DNA of 56,422 nucleotides from a virus. The DNA lies in IMG/VR virus record IMGVR_UViG_3300021093_003859, positions 1-56,422 of that record; one strand, 5' to 3'. The notes beneath the pieces were generated by a model, which saw nothing but the letters and a program-made list of their open reading frames with translations, searched no databases and was not told the origin of the DNA. The translations under genes were made by a program, and so were the position numbers. Of the stretch, positions 1-7,727 are shown piece by piece. Each line of letters opens with the position of its first letter. Position 1 is the stretch's first letter.

Positions 1-371
1 AGATCGTTGTGTTCGGGATAGGAAGATAACTGATCAATCTGTTGTTGATAATGATGGTCCACAAAAGTTTCCACAGCTTGTATGGTAGCATACACTGTAT
101 TGCGTCCAAATAGAGCTGGCACAGCACCAGTGAGCCAACCTGCTATTCGCCAAGGAATCTGCAGACGACTTTGCTGTGACACATGTACCAGGGACTCCAT
201 CATTCTTAAATGCTGTCGTTCCACAGCTCCATGTGCATCAGCAAACTCCAACAATTCGGGGTCTTCCCGCCACAGGGCCACTGCTTTTATACCCCGATAG
301 ATTTCTACCGCTCCAACTTCACCTGCATGATCAGAGCGTAATTCCTGATTGATGTAGTTACTGATTGACAC
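1..371 (-). CDS. coq7: Coq7-like demethoxyubiquinone hydroxylase (partial, 3' end off window)
   Basis: The visible part reads as a ferritin-like di-iron monooxygenase of the Coq7 family, which performs the penultimate hydroxylation in ubiquinone synthesis at the inner membrane. The diagnostic N-terminal block LRSDHAGEVGAVEIYRG is present, followed by an ExxH pair (ERQH), a WRxxG stretch and a second carboxylate/His block (AVETFVDHH). The start is probably GTG two bases after the cytochrome c stop, with only a weak ribosome site inside that gene. The C-terminal di-iron ligands lie outside the window, so catalytic completeness cannot be judged. Its place directly behind a cytochrome c gene suggests a respiratory cassette. 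Confidence 0.85.
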   Translation of the reverse strand, partial: MSISNYINQELRSDHAGEVGAVEIYRGIKAVALWREDPELLEFADAHGAVERQHLRMMESLVHVSQQSRLQIPWRIAGWLTGAVPALFGRNTVYATIQAVETFVDHHYQQQIDQLSSYPEHND

Positions 372-372
372 T

Positions 373-669
373 TTACTTCAGTGTAGCAGTATAGGCCGCG
401 ATGTTTTTAATATCGGCTGGAGATAGTTGTGCAGCAAAGCCCCACATCAACTGACTCTGTGCGCCAATCTGTTGCTTGTTTTTGTAGGCAGTGAGTTTCC
501 TCTCAATGTCTGCCGCTGGCTGGCCGGCCAACTTGGGACCTGCACCACCTTGACCTTGTGCGCCGTGACAGGCCACACAGGTAGCGTACTTGACTTTGCC
601 TTGGGCCGCATCTTGTGCCATGGCTGGTACGCTTAACGCGACCAAACTTGCAAAAATAAATGATTTCAT
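373..669 (-). CDS. exported class I cytochrome c
   Basis: A 98-residue mono-haem cytochrome c. A signal peptide (residues 1-18, ending AMA) is followed by the haem-binding CVACH at 31-35 and a likely axial Met at 75 (QLMWGF), which is the layout of small c-type electron carriers of about 80 mature residues. I chose the ATG at 669 because AAAGGAAAC sits just upstream; an upstream ATG at 687 would put six polar residues before the signal. It should act in the periplasm as an electron shuttle. The partner oxidase or reductase is not visible here, and maturation would depend on the host haem-ligation machinery. Confidence 0.9.
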   Translation of the reverse strand: MKSFIFASLVALSVPAMAQDAAQGKVKYATCVACHGAQGQGGAGPKLAGQPAADIERKLTAYKNKQQIGAQSQLMWGFAAQLSPADIKNIAAYTATLK

Positions 670-679
670 TTTGTTTCCT

Positions 680-853
680 TTAAACAATTAAATTTACTAA
701 CATTAATAATGATAACACAAACACTAGAGTTATTACAAGCCCCGCAACAACCAATACCACAGGATTAAGTTGTTCAGCGTCCTGTTCATATTCGGATCTT
801 TTTCTGATGCCCAGAAAAGACCACATCACTGCCCGAATTGTTCTTAACCACAT
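680..853 (-). CDS. DUF2970 small membrane protein
   Basis: A 57-residue protein matching the DUF2970 pattern: an amphipathic N-terminus (MWLRTIRAVMWSFLGIRK), a short polar linker with an EYEQDAEQLNP-type motif, then one C-terminal membrane helix (about residues 31-57). The bacterial family is known, to my recollection, from Beta- and Gammaproteobacteria, often near cytochrome oxidase genes. Here it lies directly upstream of cytochrome c and downstream of the DUF2061 gene, supporting a shared respiratory role. Function is unknown. Confidence 0.75.
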   Translation of the reverse strand: MWLRTIRAVMWSFLGIRKRSEYEQDAEQLNPVVLVVAGLVITLVFVLSLLMLVNLIV

Positions 854-860
854 ATTGGAA

Positions 861-1037
861 TCACTGCTCGCCCCAACTGACTCTCAACCAAACACGTTCA
901 TGCACATAAAAGATTATGGTATGTATGATGGCCAGAGCTATGGCCCCTTGCCAGCCTGCAAAAGGTATGGTTATTAACATGGCGATCAGTCTCCAACTGA
1001 CTGCTCTAGCCCAGGTGCGTGTTTTGGTTTCTGTCAT
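861..1037 (-). CDS. DUF2061-like small membrane protein
   Basis: A 58-residue protein with the features of DUF2061: a basic start with ARAVSWR, a hydrophobic middle section (about 17-44) and the C-terminal block FYVHERVWLRVSWG. It is about the length of one DUF2061 unit. It is separated from the DUF2970 gene by 7 nt and both probably lie on one transcript. A CTAAATAC box about 60 nt upstream could be a late promoter but overlaps the end of the preceding gene. Molecular function is unknown; a membrane role beside respiratory proteins is inference. Confidence 0.7.
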   Translation of the reverse strand: MTETKTRTWARAVSWRLIAMLITIPFAGWQGAIALAIIHTIIFYVHERVWLRVSWGEQ

Positions 1038-1099
1038 TTGCTTTTGTTTTCAAACTGTGTAGCTGACGATCTCTGTCAGCGTATTCTGGATCACAGTAT

Positions 1100-1462
1100 T
1101 TAGATACTCGCTGCCTTCTCGGCTCGTTCTTCATCACTCATCTCAGAATCTCTCTGGGCACGATCCGATTGTCGCAGTTGATCATATTTTGGTCGATCGG
1201 GATACTGTTTCTGCACAGTCTTGATCACCAACCAAGTTATGAACGCCATGCTGACGATGGCCATGTGTCCAAACACATTGTATCCCAGATACCACATCTC
1301 GCCCGCATATAATGAAAACGCCAGGGCCCAAAAACAGGCCAGCATGATGCTGGCGATGTATTTGATCTGCATGGGAGCATTTCTCATACCATTGAAGTTG
1401 GGATCCAGCAATTGATAGAAAGTCCTAAACAGTAATCGCAAAAATTTGTATAGTCCGTACAT
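1100..1462 (-). CDS. phage membrane protein, copy A of duplicated cassette
   Basis: A 120-residue protein with two predicted membrane helices (about 34-54 and 61-82) and a charged, Gln/Asp/Arg-rich C-terminal tail. It is almost identical over about 113 residues to the product at 29276-29638 (around eight substitutions, diverging only at the last few residues). The start is supported by GAGAGGATAATC before the ATG. It follows the 44-residue membrane protein gene by 10 nt, as in the second copy. I do not recognise the family; proximity of this copy to cytochrome c and Coq7 hints at, but does not show, a respiratory function. Confidence 0.8.
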   Translation of the reverse strand: MYGLYKFLRLLFRTFYQLLDPNFNGMRNAPMQIKYIASIMLACFWALAFSLYAGEMWYLGYNVFGHMAIVSMAFITWLVIKTVQKQYPDRPKYDQLRQSDRAQRDSEMSDEERAEKAASI

Positions 1463-1472
1463 GATTATCCTC

Positions 1473-1607
1473 TCATTGACACACAGAATCGTAATACTTG
1501 CAGAAGAAAAAATGCCATGCGAGATGTTGGTCCCTCACAGACCATAGGCCTGCTGTGATCAGGGCAACGATGCCACATATTGCGGCGAATATTATGTAAA
1601 CCTTCAT
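1473..1607 (-). CDS. 44-residue membrane peptide, copy A
   Basis: Starts with ATGA overlapping the radical-SAM stop, and the preceding GAGGAGATAA serves as ribosome site. It has one hydrophobic helix (residues 1-20), then a conserved tail LWSVRDQHLAWHF and two cysteines near the C-terminus. A clear paralogue lies at 29649-29783 with the same downstream partner. Strict pairing of the two small membrane genes in both loci suggests they form a complex. Function unknown. Confidence 0.75.
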   Translation of the reverse strand: MKVYIIFAAICGIVALITAGLWSVRDQHLAWHFFFCKYYDSVCQ

Positions 1608-2662
1608 TTTATCTCCTCTAGAGTGAACTTCTCCTTCAATATCTGACAGGCACGATTCAATGCGTGAACACGATCACTTCTGCTTTCCTTCGTGATGATT
1701 ACATCAGCCGCGCAATGACAAATGTTTTTATTACAAATTATCTTTTCTTTAGGCCAGTCAAATCCTGTAACTATATTTCCTAGATGACCGCCAACTTCAC
1801 AATTTGCACGTTGCACTCTTCCGTCATGTAAAACAAATAAACTTTCTAATCCTATAGAGCATTCCCATCCGAAAAAATTATTTGATTTAGTTTTTTCTAG
1901 ATCCGATTGTATGTTTAAAGAAAAAAATTCTTGAGATCCATCATCATATAACACATTTGATTTTGTTTTGTTCATTCGATGATTAGTTAATTTTTTTAGT
2001 TTCGGATCTCCGAAGACTATAGGCGTGTTTTTTAAAAAATCTAATTGTTCGTCAGTGTAAGATGCATCAAAATAATTAATTCCCGTACCAAAGTCAGGTA
2101 ATATTCTTACCACTTCGATAGTAAAAGGTTCAGATGCTAACAAAGCCTTTTCATACATTCTAACGCATCTATCCCAATTTCTGGGATGCATCATTATTCT
2201 TAATGTAACATAGGATTTGTGAGATAATTTTGATAACTTATCAATAAATTCGTCCTCTTCCTCTTCTGATATTACAAATTCTGAATGATAGCTTACGCTT
2301 ATAGAACAAAATTTATAAGCTATATCTTTCCAATAATCCCAAGAACGTACAAGATTTGTAGTCACATGCACAGTTCCGCCTTTATCATAAATGGTGTCAA
2401 CTAAATCTTTAAAAAAAGGACTTACTGTAGGTTCTCCGCCTGAAAGACTGCAGTGGACATAAGAGAATTTTTCAAAGCACCGATCTAAAAAAGGCTTTAC
2501 ATGTTTCCAATCGTAGTGATGATTTTTGCCGCCATGCACAATTTCAGGACAATAACTACAATGATAGGTACAAATATTATTTAAAAGCCAGGTAAGAAAA
2601 AGTCCAGGAGAAGTTTTTTCTATCTTTATTATTTTTTTACCGTTATAGATTATTGGATTCAT
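1604..2662 (-). CDS. radical SAM protein with C-terminal Cys cluster
   Basis: A 352-residue radical SAM enzyme. The [4Fe-4S] motif CTYHCSYC occupies residues 31-38, the SAM-binding glycine motif SGGEPT follows near 74, and the C-terminal third carries extra cysteines (WECSIG, ANCEVGG, ICNKNICHC) typical of SPASM/twitch auxiliary clusters. Such enzymes often modify peptides, but no precursor peptide is evident next to it. It is markedly AT-rich compared with its neighbours, suggesting separate origin. The C-terminal KFTLEEIK is shared with the polymerase at 29780 and appears to come from the cassette duplication. A cluster-less relative lies at 51197-52093. Confidence 0.85.
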   Translation of the reverse strand: MNPIIYNGKKIIKIEKTSPGLFLTWLLNNICTYHCSYCPEIVHGGKNHHYDWKHVKPFLDRCFEKFSYVHCSLSGGEPTVSPFFKDLVDTIYDKGGTVHVTTNLVRSWDYWKDIAYKFCSISVSYHSEFVISEEEEDEFIDKLSKLSHKSYVTLRIMMHPRNWDRCVRMYEKALLASEPFTIEVVRILPDFGTGINYFDASYTDEQLDFLKNTPIVFGDPKLKKLTNHRMNKTKSNVLYDDGSQEFFSLNIQSDLEKTKSNNFFGWECSIGLESLFVLHDGRVQRANCEVGGHLGNIVTGFDWPKEKIICNKNICHCAADVIITKESRSDRVHALNRACQILKEKFTLEEIK

Positions 2663-2705
2663 AATTTAACCTAATATAATCTAGTTCTTGAATTCGTTCG
2701 TTCAC
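2643..2705 (-). pseudogene. relic of a MNERIQEL-type small phage gene
   Basis: A GTG codon preceded by AAAGGAAAAC opens a 20-codon frame starting VNERIQELDYIR. The first eight residues and the underlying bases match the start of the 74-residue gene at 28819-29043, then the frame diverges and stops inside the radical-SAM start. It is best read as the truncated 5' end of a duplicated gene, though the peptide could still be made. Confidence 0.5.
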
Positions 2706-2754
2706 GGTTGTTTTCCTTTCTTTTATTTTAAAAATACATCGTTGATTGCTTAAT

Positions 2755-3342
2755 TTATCTCTGTTTTGCCAGTGGTGTGAACAATTTTCCATCCATGCTG
2801 CTTGCAGATCTCAATTTCTTAAACACATTTTGTACACCCACTGCCTGATTCCAAGCATCTTCTAGCGCATGATGTTTCAGCACAGGTGGCCGCTGCGGAT
2901 CTATACCGAGATCGAACAATGTGCGTGTATCCCTGACTTCCCAAAAACTCCAAGGGATGGCTTTCCCGATCTTGCGGAAAAGGTGTTCGCAGATTATGAC
3001 ATCAAATCCTGCCCCATGGCTCCAAACCCGTTTCGCTCCCCAGCAGAATTTGTATAGTTGATTCATAGCATCAACGATATTGATTCTGCCTTCAGGATCG
3101 AATGCTTCTTCCTGTGCTGCCTTACTTTGATTTGCCCACCAGTCTAGGGTAGATTGGCTTACGGTGCAACCTATGCGATCACAACTATCTAAGTCTACTT
3201 TAACATAAAACTTTTCACAAGATGGTTCAGATATATCGTCACCGAATGGATCAAATTTGACTGCGCCAATCGTTAAAATAGTTGCTGTGGGGAGAACATC
3301 TAAGGTCTCCATGTCGATCATGATATCAGTAAGTGCGGTCAT
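2755..3342 (-). CDS. DEDDh 3'-5' exonuclease (RNase T superfamily)
   Basis: A 195-residue exonuclease-fold protein. Exo I is IDMETL (Asp10, Glu12), Exo II lies around FDVIICEH, and Exo III is HHALEDAWNQA with the catalytic His and Asp. The length and motif set match stand-alone phage exonucleases of the DUF5051/RNase T type that trim single-stranded DNA or RNA ends. The gene has a consensus host-type promoter whose -10 box ends 6 nt before the ATG, with no ribosome site, so the early transcript is probably leaderless. Confidence 0.8.
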   Translation of the reverse strand: MTALTDIMIDMETLDVLPTATILTIGAVKFDPFGDDISEPSCEKFYVKVDLDSCDRIGCTVSQSTLDWWANQSKAAQEEAFDPEGRINIVDAMNQLYKFCWGAKRVWSHGAGFDVIICEHLFRKIGKAIPWSFWEVRDTRTLFDLGIDPQRPPVLKHHALEDAWNQAVGVQNVFKKLRSASSMDGKLFTPLAKQR

Positions 3343-3348
3343 GCTGCT

Positions 3349-3377
3349 ATTATACTTTCTATTATCGTTTAAGTCAA
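3349..3377 (-). promoter_or_regulatory. host sigma70-type early promoter, probably leaderless
   Basis: On the minus strand TTGACT, 17 nt, TATAAT, then AGCAGC and the ATG at 3342. Transcription is expected to start at or within a base or two of the ATG. Confidence 0.75.
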
Positions 3378-4402
3378 ATATTATTTTTTACAAATACATC
3401 ATTGATTTGTCGATTGACCCGGATAAATGTAGTGCATTTCGATAGCTGTTTTAGGGTCGGGGCGCCTACATAAGTACAGGCACTGCGGAGTCCCCCCAGC
3501 AGATCTAGCACTGTGTTTTTTACTAGACCTTTGTATTTTACTTCTACTGTGCGTCCTTCTGAACTTCTATATTCAGCAACGCCGCCGCTATGCTTATTCA
3601 TTGCTGTGTCCGAACTCATGCCGTAAAAGGTAACTAGGCCGTCCTTGACTTCGCCACCGCCTTCGTCGTGGCCGGCTAACATCCCACCCAGCATGACGAA
3701 GTCTGCGCCTGCGCCAAATGCCTTAGCCACATCGCCTGGGCAAGTGCAGCCACCATCAGCAACGATATGGGCGCCGAGCCCATGGGCCGCATCACTGCAC
3801 TCAATGATCGCAGAAAGTTGCGGGTAGCCAACTCCAGTCTGTATCCTAGTCGTGCATACCGATCCCGGTCCGATTCCAACTTTGACGATGTCGGCTCCCC
3901 GTAAAATAAGTTCTTGGGTCATATCAGCAGTGACCACATTACCGGCGATGATGGTTTTGTCTGGCCAGGCGTCACGGACGTCTGCGACATAATCACCGAA
4001 TGTTTCGCTGTAGCCGTTGGCTACGTCGATGCAGACGAAACGGATCTCTGGATAGGCATTGATTATTCGGCTCAGTCTTTGGAAATCTCGTTCGCCAGTG
4101 CCGGTGCTGACAGCGAAACAATTGCCGCTGTACTCAGTGGCTAAGTCAAACAGGTCCTCTTCGTCGTAAGACTTTACCAAACAGGTAAACATACTATGCC
4201 CGGAAAGAGTCTTAGCCATTTCGATCGTACCTACTCCATCCATGTTGGCAGCCATTATGGGAACGCCCGTCCATTCTTGACTGCTGTGACGGAATTTATA
4301 AGTTCTGGAAAGTTCTACTTCTTTTCGGCTGCTTAAAGTAGAACGTTTGGGACGGATCAACACATCACGAAAGTCTAATTTGACTTCGTCTTCGATACGC
4401 AT
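3374..4402 (-). CDS. guaC: GMP reductase (IMPDH/GMPR family)
   Basis: A 342-residue TIM-barrel protein of GMP reductase length, without the CBS domains of IMP dehydrogenase. The active-site loop [11 protein letters not shown] around residues 178-188 contains the catalytic Cys, and [22 protein letters not shown] carries the phosphate-binding glycines. It would convert GMP to IMP with NADPH, recycling host guanine nucleotides toward the ATP/dATP pool, consistent with the ribonucleotide reductase genes further on. An AAAGGT ribosome site precedes the ATG. Confusion with a CBS-less IMP dehydrogenase is possible but the loop sequence favours GuaC. Confidence 0.85.
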   Translation of the reverse strand: MRIEDEVKLDFRDVLIRPKRSTLSSRKEVELSRTYKFRHSSQEWTGVPIMAANMDGVGTIEMAKTLSGHSMFTCLVKSYDEEDLFDLATEYSGNCFAVSTGTGERDFQRLSRIINAYPEIRFVCIDVANGYSETFGDYVADVRDAWPDKTIIAGNVVTADMTQELILRGADIVKVGIGPGSVCTTRIQTGVGYPQLSAIIECSDAAHGLGAHIVADGGCTCPGDVAKAFGAGADFVMLGGMLAGHDEGGGEVKDGLVTFYGMSSDTAMNKHSGGVAEYRSSEGRTVEVKYKGLVKNTVLDLLGGLRSACTYVGAPTLKQLSKCTTFIRVNRQINDVFVKNNI

Positions 4403-4414
4403 TTGATACCTTTC

Positions 4415-4654
4415 TTAGAAAAGTTTTGCCGGAAGTTGTTGTTCTCTTAATTTTTTACGCCATCTTGCTTTGGCAGCAGATTTTTTCCGTTTACGAATAC
4501 TGGTTGGTTTTTCGTAAAATTCATGTTTTCTAAGATCATCTAAAATATTAGAATCTTCGATTTTTTTCTTGAAACGCCTGAGGGCCTGGTTAATGTTTTC
4601 GTTTTCTTTGAAAACAACCGTCCTTCCCTGTAATTGATTGTTAAATTGTTTCAT
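4415..4654 (-). CDS. rpsU: ribosomal protein bS21
   Basis: A 79-residue bS21 homologue with the typical core: VVFKENENINQALRRFKKK, then HEFYEKPTSIRKRKKSAAKARWRKK. bS21 sits on the 30S platform next to the anti-Shine-Dalgarno end of 16S rRNA and is exchangeable. Phage copies are known and are thought to enter host ribosomes. The start overlaps the end of the preceding gene by 14 nt, suggesting translational coupling. In this genome, where several genes seem to lack leaders, a phage S21 is of special interest. Confidence 0.9.
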   Translation of the reverse strand: MKQFNNQLQGRTVVFKENENINQALRRFKKKIEDSNILDDLRKHEFYEKPTSIRKRKKSAAKARWRKKLREQQLPAKLF

Positions 4655-5030
4655 TATTTTCCATTCTAAAAGTAAGCAATTCTACAACATCTTCGACTGA
4701 GTATATAGCAGATTTGTTAATTTTATTCAATTTTTTTAATGTGCCAAAGTAATAAGAATTTCGTTGGGCAGCAAAATATCCTACCATGGTATCATCGAGA
4801 GAGTCTGCATTAAAGATTATAAAGTCGCTTTTGAGTTTTTTGTCTAATATCCAATCTATTGAATCGGTAGGTCTAGCGGAATACACTACTATGTTTCCCA
4901 CTTTGTTGAGACGGAGTAAACTTTCTGAAATTATTTGAGTTTGATTTTCTGTAAGATCATAGATTAAAAATCTAAAACTATCTGGTAAAAAATCATCCGG
5001 AACAGTGACTATGATTACATGGTCAGACAT
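4641..5030 (-). CDS. unknown 129-residue phage protein
   Basis: I do not recognise this protein. It alternates beta-strand-like and helical stretches (VIIVTVPDDF, NIVVYSARP, DFIIFNADS), resembling a small alpha/beta nucleotide- or receiver-like fold without clear catalytic motifs. AAAGGTTAAAG supports the ATG at 5030. It is followed by overlapping bS21, so co-translation with the ribosomal protein is likely. Its position between bS21 and the large membrane protein gives no further clue. Confidence 0.65.
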   Translation of the reverse strand: MSDHVIIVTVPDDFLPDSFRFLIYDLTENQTQIISESLLRLNKVGNIVVYSARPTDSIDWILDKKLKSDFIIFNADSLDDTMVGYFAAQRNSYYFGTLKKLNKINKSAIYSVEDVVELLTFRMENNETI

Positions 5031-5032
5031 CT

Positions 5033-6550
5033 TTAACCTTTTTTGATCCTTTGCCAGATAGTATTGTCATTTTGTTCGGCATTTTGAATATAATCGGTCA
5101 TTCTTCCTTGCTTCGTACTATCTGCTGCATTCCCTCTTTCTCCATCCATCTCGTTATCTTTTTTTTTAGATTCTGACTCTACTAGATGATCTCCTGGGCG
5201 TTCGTTGGATTTTTGAAGTTGTTCTTGGGCCCATTTAGCTGCCTCCAACGCCGCTTCATCGTCACCGAAATCGGCTATAGGTTTAAGATAATCTTCCCAG
5301 GGCAATTTATCGATGATCCCTCTTTCTAGCAACATTCTTTGATGCTTGACGCTGTTCTTGATACCTTCGGATTTCCAGATTCTCATCGCTATTTTTTCTG
5401 TTTCTGCTGCCTGCTCTATAAGTTCTTCTTCTTTTTCTTCGTCGACGGCTCGTTCTGCCTCGGCGATCATTTCGTTCCATTCTTCTAACGGATCCTTTTT
5501 AGATTCTTCAGAAACTTTAGATTTGACTGGATCGGTTTCTATCTCCGCTATTTTTCTGTTGGCTTCTTCTGCAACATCATCTCCAGTCTGTGTTTCTGGA
5601 TCTGTTTGTGGTTGTCCGCCACTTCCTTCATCAACTGATCCGATCGCGGACTGCTGTGATGGGGATGTTTCTTCTCTGTCGACTTCCGATGGGGTGTCCT
5701 CTTGAACCAACTCATTTTTTCGCTCCTCTTCTTGTTGTCTGAACCATTGGAAACTGTATTGGCTAGACAATAGTAATACCACTGCCAGGGGATCGAACAC
5801 CAACACGATGGTTATAATCACCCAGGTTACTGCTCTTTCTAACATGTTCTGATCGGTCTGATCGCCATAGATCAGTTTGGCGATATATTTGATTGGACCC
5901 ACTTCGGCCTCGACCTTGCGCATCTCTGCCCGAACAGGTGCGATTTCTTCCTGTAGTTTTACGATTCGAGATTGCGCTTCTTCGATCTGCTTGGTCAATG
6001 TTTCTCGATCTCGAGATTGGCTACGGCGGATCTGCAGGCTGCGTTCTGCGGCACTGCGCACCTGTGTCGTACCATCTTTGAGTTTGATTTCTTGATCACC
6101 TGTGGCGATGACCCCAGTAACGGCTGCATCCATCTGTTTGATAACTGCCTGAGCGTTGGCTATGTTCTCACGCTCGATCTTGATCTTTTCATCTGCCAGA
6201 GATATCTTGGCCTGTACATCACCGCTGACGATATTTTGATCCAGATGCGCCTTTGACAGATACCCGAATATGCCCAAAGACGTTATGATCATCAATATGG
6301 CGATAGCGGCTATGAGATATATCTTGATCAGACTAGGTGCCCGGTGCCAGTTCCATTTCAACCATACAGTGGCTACCAGTTTGCTGACTTCTAAGGCCAC
6401 TCCCATTATGATGATGGACACGGCACTAGCGGCAAAAATAGAAACTAGGCCTGCCACCGAATACCACACTGCCACAGCAGAAATTATCAATCCACTGAGC
6501 AATGTTAGATATGCTATTATCTTGTCAGATGTGCCATACGTATATTTCAT
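5033..6550 (-). CDS. large membrane protein with central coiled coil and acidic tail
   Basis: A 505-residue protein. Three membrane helices occur near residues 12-35, 37-58 and 75-98, then a long charged coiled-coil-prone region (about 105-225), a fourth helix (about 240-262) and a highly acidic, low-complexity tail rich in Glu, Asp, Ser and Gln. The arrangement suggests an inner-membrane protein with large soluble loops. Proteins of this layout occur in marine T4-like phages, without assigned function. The promoter-like AATAAATA lies 7 nt before the ATG and there is no ribosome site, suggesting a leaderless late message. Confidence 0.7.
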   Translation of the reverse strand: MKYTYGTSDKIIAYLTLLSGLIISAVAVWYSVAGLVSIFAASAVSIIIMGVALEVSKLVATVWLKWNWHRAPSLIKIYLIAAIAILMIITSLGIFGYLSKAHLDQNIVSGDVQAKISLADEKIKIERENIANAQAVIKQMDAAVTGVIATGDQEIKLKDGTTQVRSAAERSLQIRRSQSRDRETLTKQIEEAQSRIVKLQEEIAPVRAEMRKVEAEVGPIKYIAKLIYGDQTDQNMLERAVTWVIITIVLVFDPLAVVLLLSSQYSFQWFRQQEEERKNELVQEDTPSEVDREETSPSQQSAIGSVDEGSGGQPQTDPETQTGDDVAEEANRKIAEIETDPVKSKVSEESKKDPLEEWNEMIAEAERAVDEEKEEELIEQAAETEKIAMRIWKSEGIKNSVKHQRMLLERGIIDKLPWEDYLKPIADFGDDEAALEAAKWAQEQLQKSNERPGDHLVESESKKKDNEMDGERGNAADSTKQGRMTDYIQNAEQNDNTIWQRIKKG

Positions 6551-6557
6551 GAACTAT

Positions 6558-6565
6558 TATTTATT
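6558..6565 (-). promoter_or_regulatory. T4-late-type promoter box, leaderless arrangement
   Basis: Minus-strand AATAAATA ends 7 nt before the ATG at 6550 and no Shine-Dalgarno sequence lies between. Confidence 0.5.
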
Positions 6566-6992
6566 GCTTCAACCATCGCCAATTTGTGTGCGCATTATCA
6601 AAGCAGGCAGTCTGTGACAGGGTTTTTTCTACTCCGTAGGCGATCGCCTGAACATGCATCCTTCTGCAATAACCGGAACCAGTCGGCCAGGTCAACACCG
6701 GCCTAGCATAGCCGCTGGCATCGCCTCTATACCACTCAACCGTTTGACCGTTTTCAGCAAACATAACTGCATGCGTCAAGGCCTGATGATAAGCGGATTT
6801 TTGATCATCATCTAGTGTCTTGAAAAATCCAAAAGATACAGTTATAGCCTCATTGATAAATGATTCGCTTCGATATTCAAAGAATCTTGGATTGTTAATA
6901 TCGTTGGCCTGAACAGTGCTAGCGACCAATAACATCGACAACTTCCCAACTACCATCAGGCTTTTGACAACTGATACCTTTGCGTTGGACAT
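6561..6992 (-). CDS. exported 17-kDa-surface-antigen-like protein
   Basis: A 143-residue protein from the second of two adjacent ATGs, chosen because GGAGG sits 5 nt upstream. A signal-like N-terminus ends ASTVQA. The mature part resembles the RT0821/Lpp0805 (17 kDa antigen) surface domain: GQTVEWYRGDASGYARPVLTW followed by GYCRRMHVQAI and QTACFDNAHTNWRW. The bacterial domain usually ends with a CRQPDGSWEI-like strand. The 5' end overlaps the preceding lipoprotein gene by 74 nt, a large overlap. It probably acts at the cell envelope; the precise role is unknown. Confidence 0.6.
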   Translation of the reverse strand: MSNAKVSVVKSLMVVGKLSMLLVASTVQANDINNPRFFEYRSESFINEAITVSFGFFKTLDDDQKSAYHQALTHAVMFAENGQTVEWYRGDASGYARPVLTWPTGSGYCRRMHVQAIAYGVEKTLSQTACFDNAHTNWRWLKQ

Positions 6993-7239
6993 CATTTCCT
7001 CCAATCCTCATCCAATAAGTAAACTCACCGCAATACGGACTAAATCCGGCCCTTGATGCTGTTAATCTTTTGATCTGATCATCCGTGCATTCTACCTGAG
7101 TTTTACTGTTAACACGTTCTCCATTTTGGGTTTCAATAGTTTGGCTAGTATGACAATACTGTGGCTTTTTCGCTGAAACCTTAGGTGCTGAAGAACACCC
7201 GACTAATAATAGGCCGGCTAATATGATAGCGATCTTCAT
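6919..7239 (-). CDS. small lipoprotein with surface-antigen-like C-terminus
   Basis: A 106-residue protein with a lipoprotein signal (MKIAIILAGLLLVGC, lipid Cys at 15). The C-terminal segment ISCQKPDGSWEVV matches the terminal strand of the 17 kDa antigen domain. With the next gene carrying the upstream portion of that domain family, the two may be diverged relatives. The start overlaps the LPP20-like gene stop by one base. An outer-membrane or periplasmic anchor role during infection is inference. Confidence 0.65.
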   Translation of the reverse strand: MKIAIILAGLLLVGCSSAPKVSAKKPQYCHTSQTIETQNGERVNSKTQVECTDDQIKRLTASRAGFSPYCGEFTYWMRIGGNDVQRKGISCQKPDGSWEVVDVIGR

Positions 7240-7727
7240 TACTGTGCCTTCGCAGACTTGGCTTCTTGCATCAATCTCTCAAAAGTTTCCAGAGGCATCT
7301 TGATCCGTACATAGGTATGCACACGGCTAGTAGCAGCCAATTGATAAGAATGCTTCTTGACTTCAAGATGCTCTCGGATCACGGTATCTACCACTTTGTG
7401 CTCGACAAAAGTTCGAGTGTTGCGCTTGTCATTGGTGATGTCAATAGTGGTAGACGAGTTGACCGAACCGTTGATGCGTTCGGCGAAACCCTTGACAGCG
7501 AATGCATAGGCCTGTGCTTCTGCGGCCTGCTCATAGATGCTTTCTCCCATTCCGCAGGCATAGGCAAATTTGTCACGATTCCAGAACTTCCACCCTTCGG
7601 AGCCGATCTGTTCGCAATCAACATACCAATTAGGATGCGCTTTGGTATCACGGACTTCGATGGTTTTCATAGAAGAGCAGCCAGTGACTGCCGCAGCCAT
7701 AATGCCGATTATAATTGCCTTTTTCAT
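7239..7727 (-). CDS. LPP20-like lipoprotein
   Basis: A 162-residue lipoprotein (signal with lipid Cys at 17, VTGCSS). The mature part has a WYVDC/YACGMGES core, repeated Ala-rich helix AAEAQAYAFAVKGFAERI and a C-terminal RVHTYVRIKMP strand, the layout of LPP20/TolB-N-like small lipoproteins. It is the first gene after a strong host-type promoter and probably heads an early operon of three envelope proteins. Possible roles include superinfection exclusion, but the sequence does not decide this. Confidence 0.6.
   Translation of the reverse strand: MKKAIIIGIMAAAVTGCSSMKTIEVRDTKAHPNWYVDCEQIGSEGWKFWNRDKFAYACGMGESIYEQAAEAQAYAFAVKGFAERINGSVNSSTTIDITNDKRNTRTFVEHKVVDTVIREHLEVKKHSYQLAATSRVHTYVRIKMPLETFERLMQEAKSAKAQ

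Larger units (their letters stand above)
1100..1625 (-). repeat. duplicated segment, copy A (two membrane genes plus upstream gene tail)
   Basis: This segment corresponds to 29276-29805. Both contain the 120-residue and 44-residue membrane genes in the same order, and the similarity continues upstream into the last codons of unrelated genes, so that both of those proteins end KFTLEEIK. Judged by eye the nucleotide identity is high but not perfect, so the duplication is not recent or has drifted. Confidence 0.75.

Noticed and set aside
82-300. Plus-strand frame at the left end
   Set aside because: The minus strand of the same bases encodes a clear Coq7-like protein.
1038-1099. Possible peptide frame KYCDPEYADRDRQLHSL
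   Set aside because: It has no start codon in frame and overlaps the promoter region of the DUF2061 gene.
5346-6617. Plus-strand frames inside the membrane/coiled-coil gene
   Set aside because: They are low-complexity antisense shadows of a gene with clear membrane segments.
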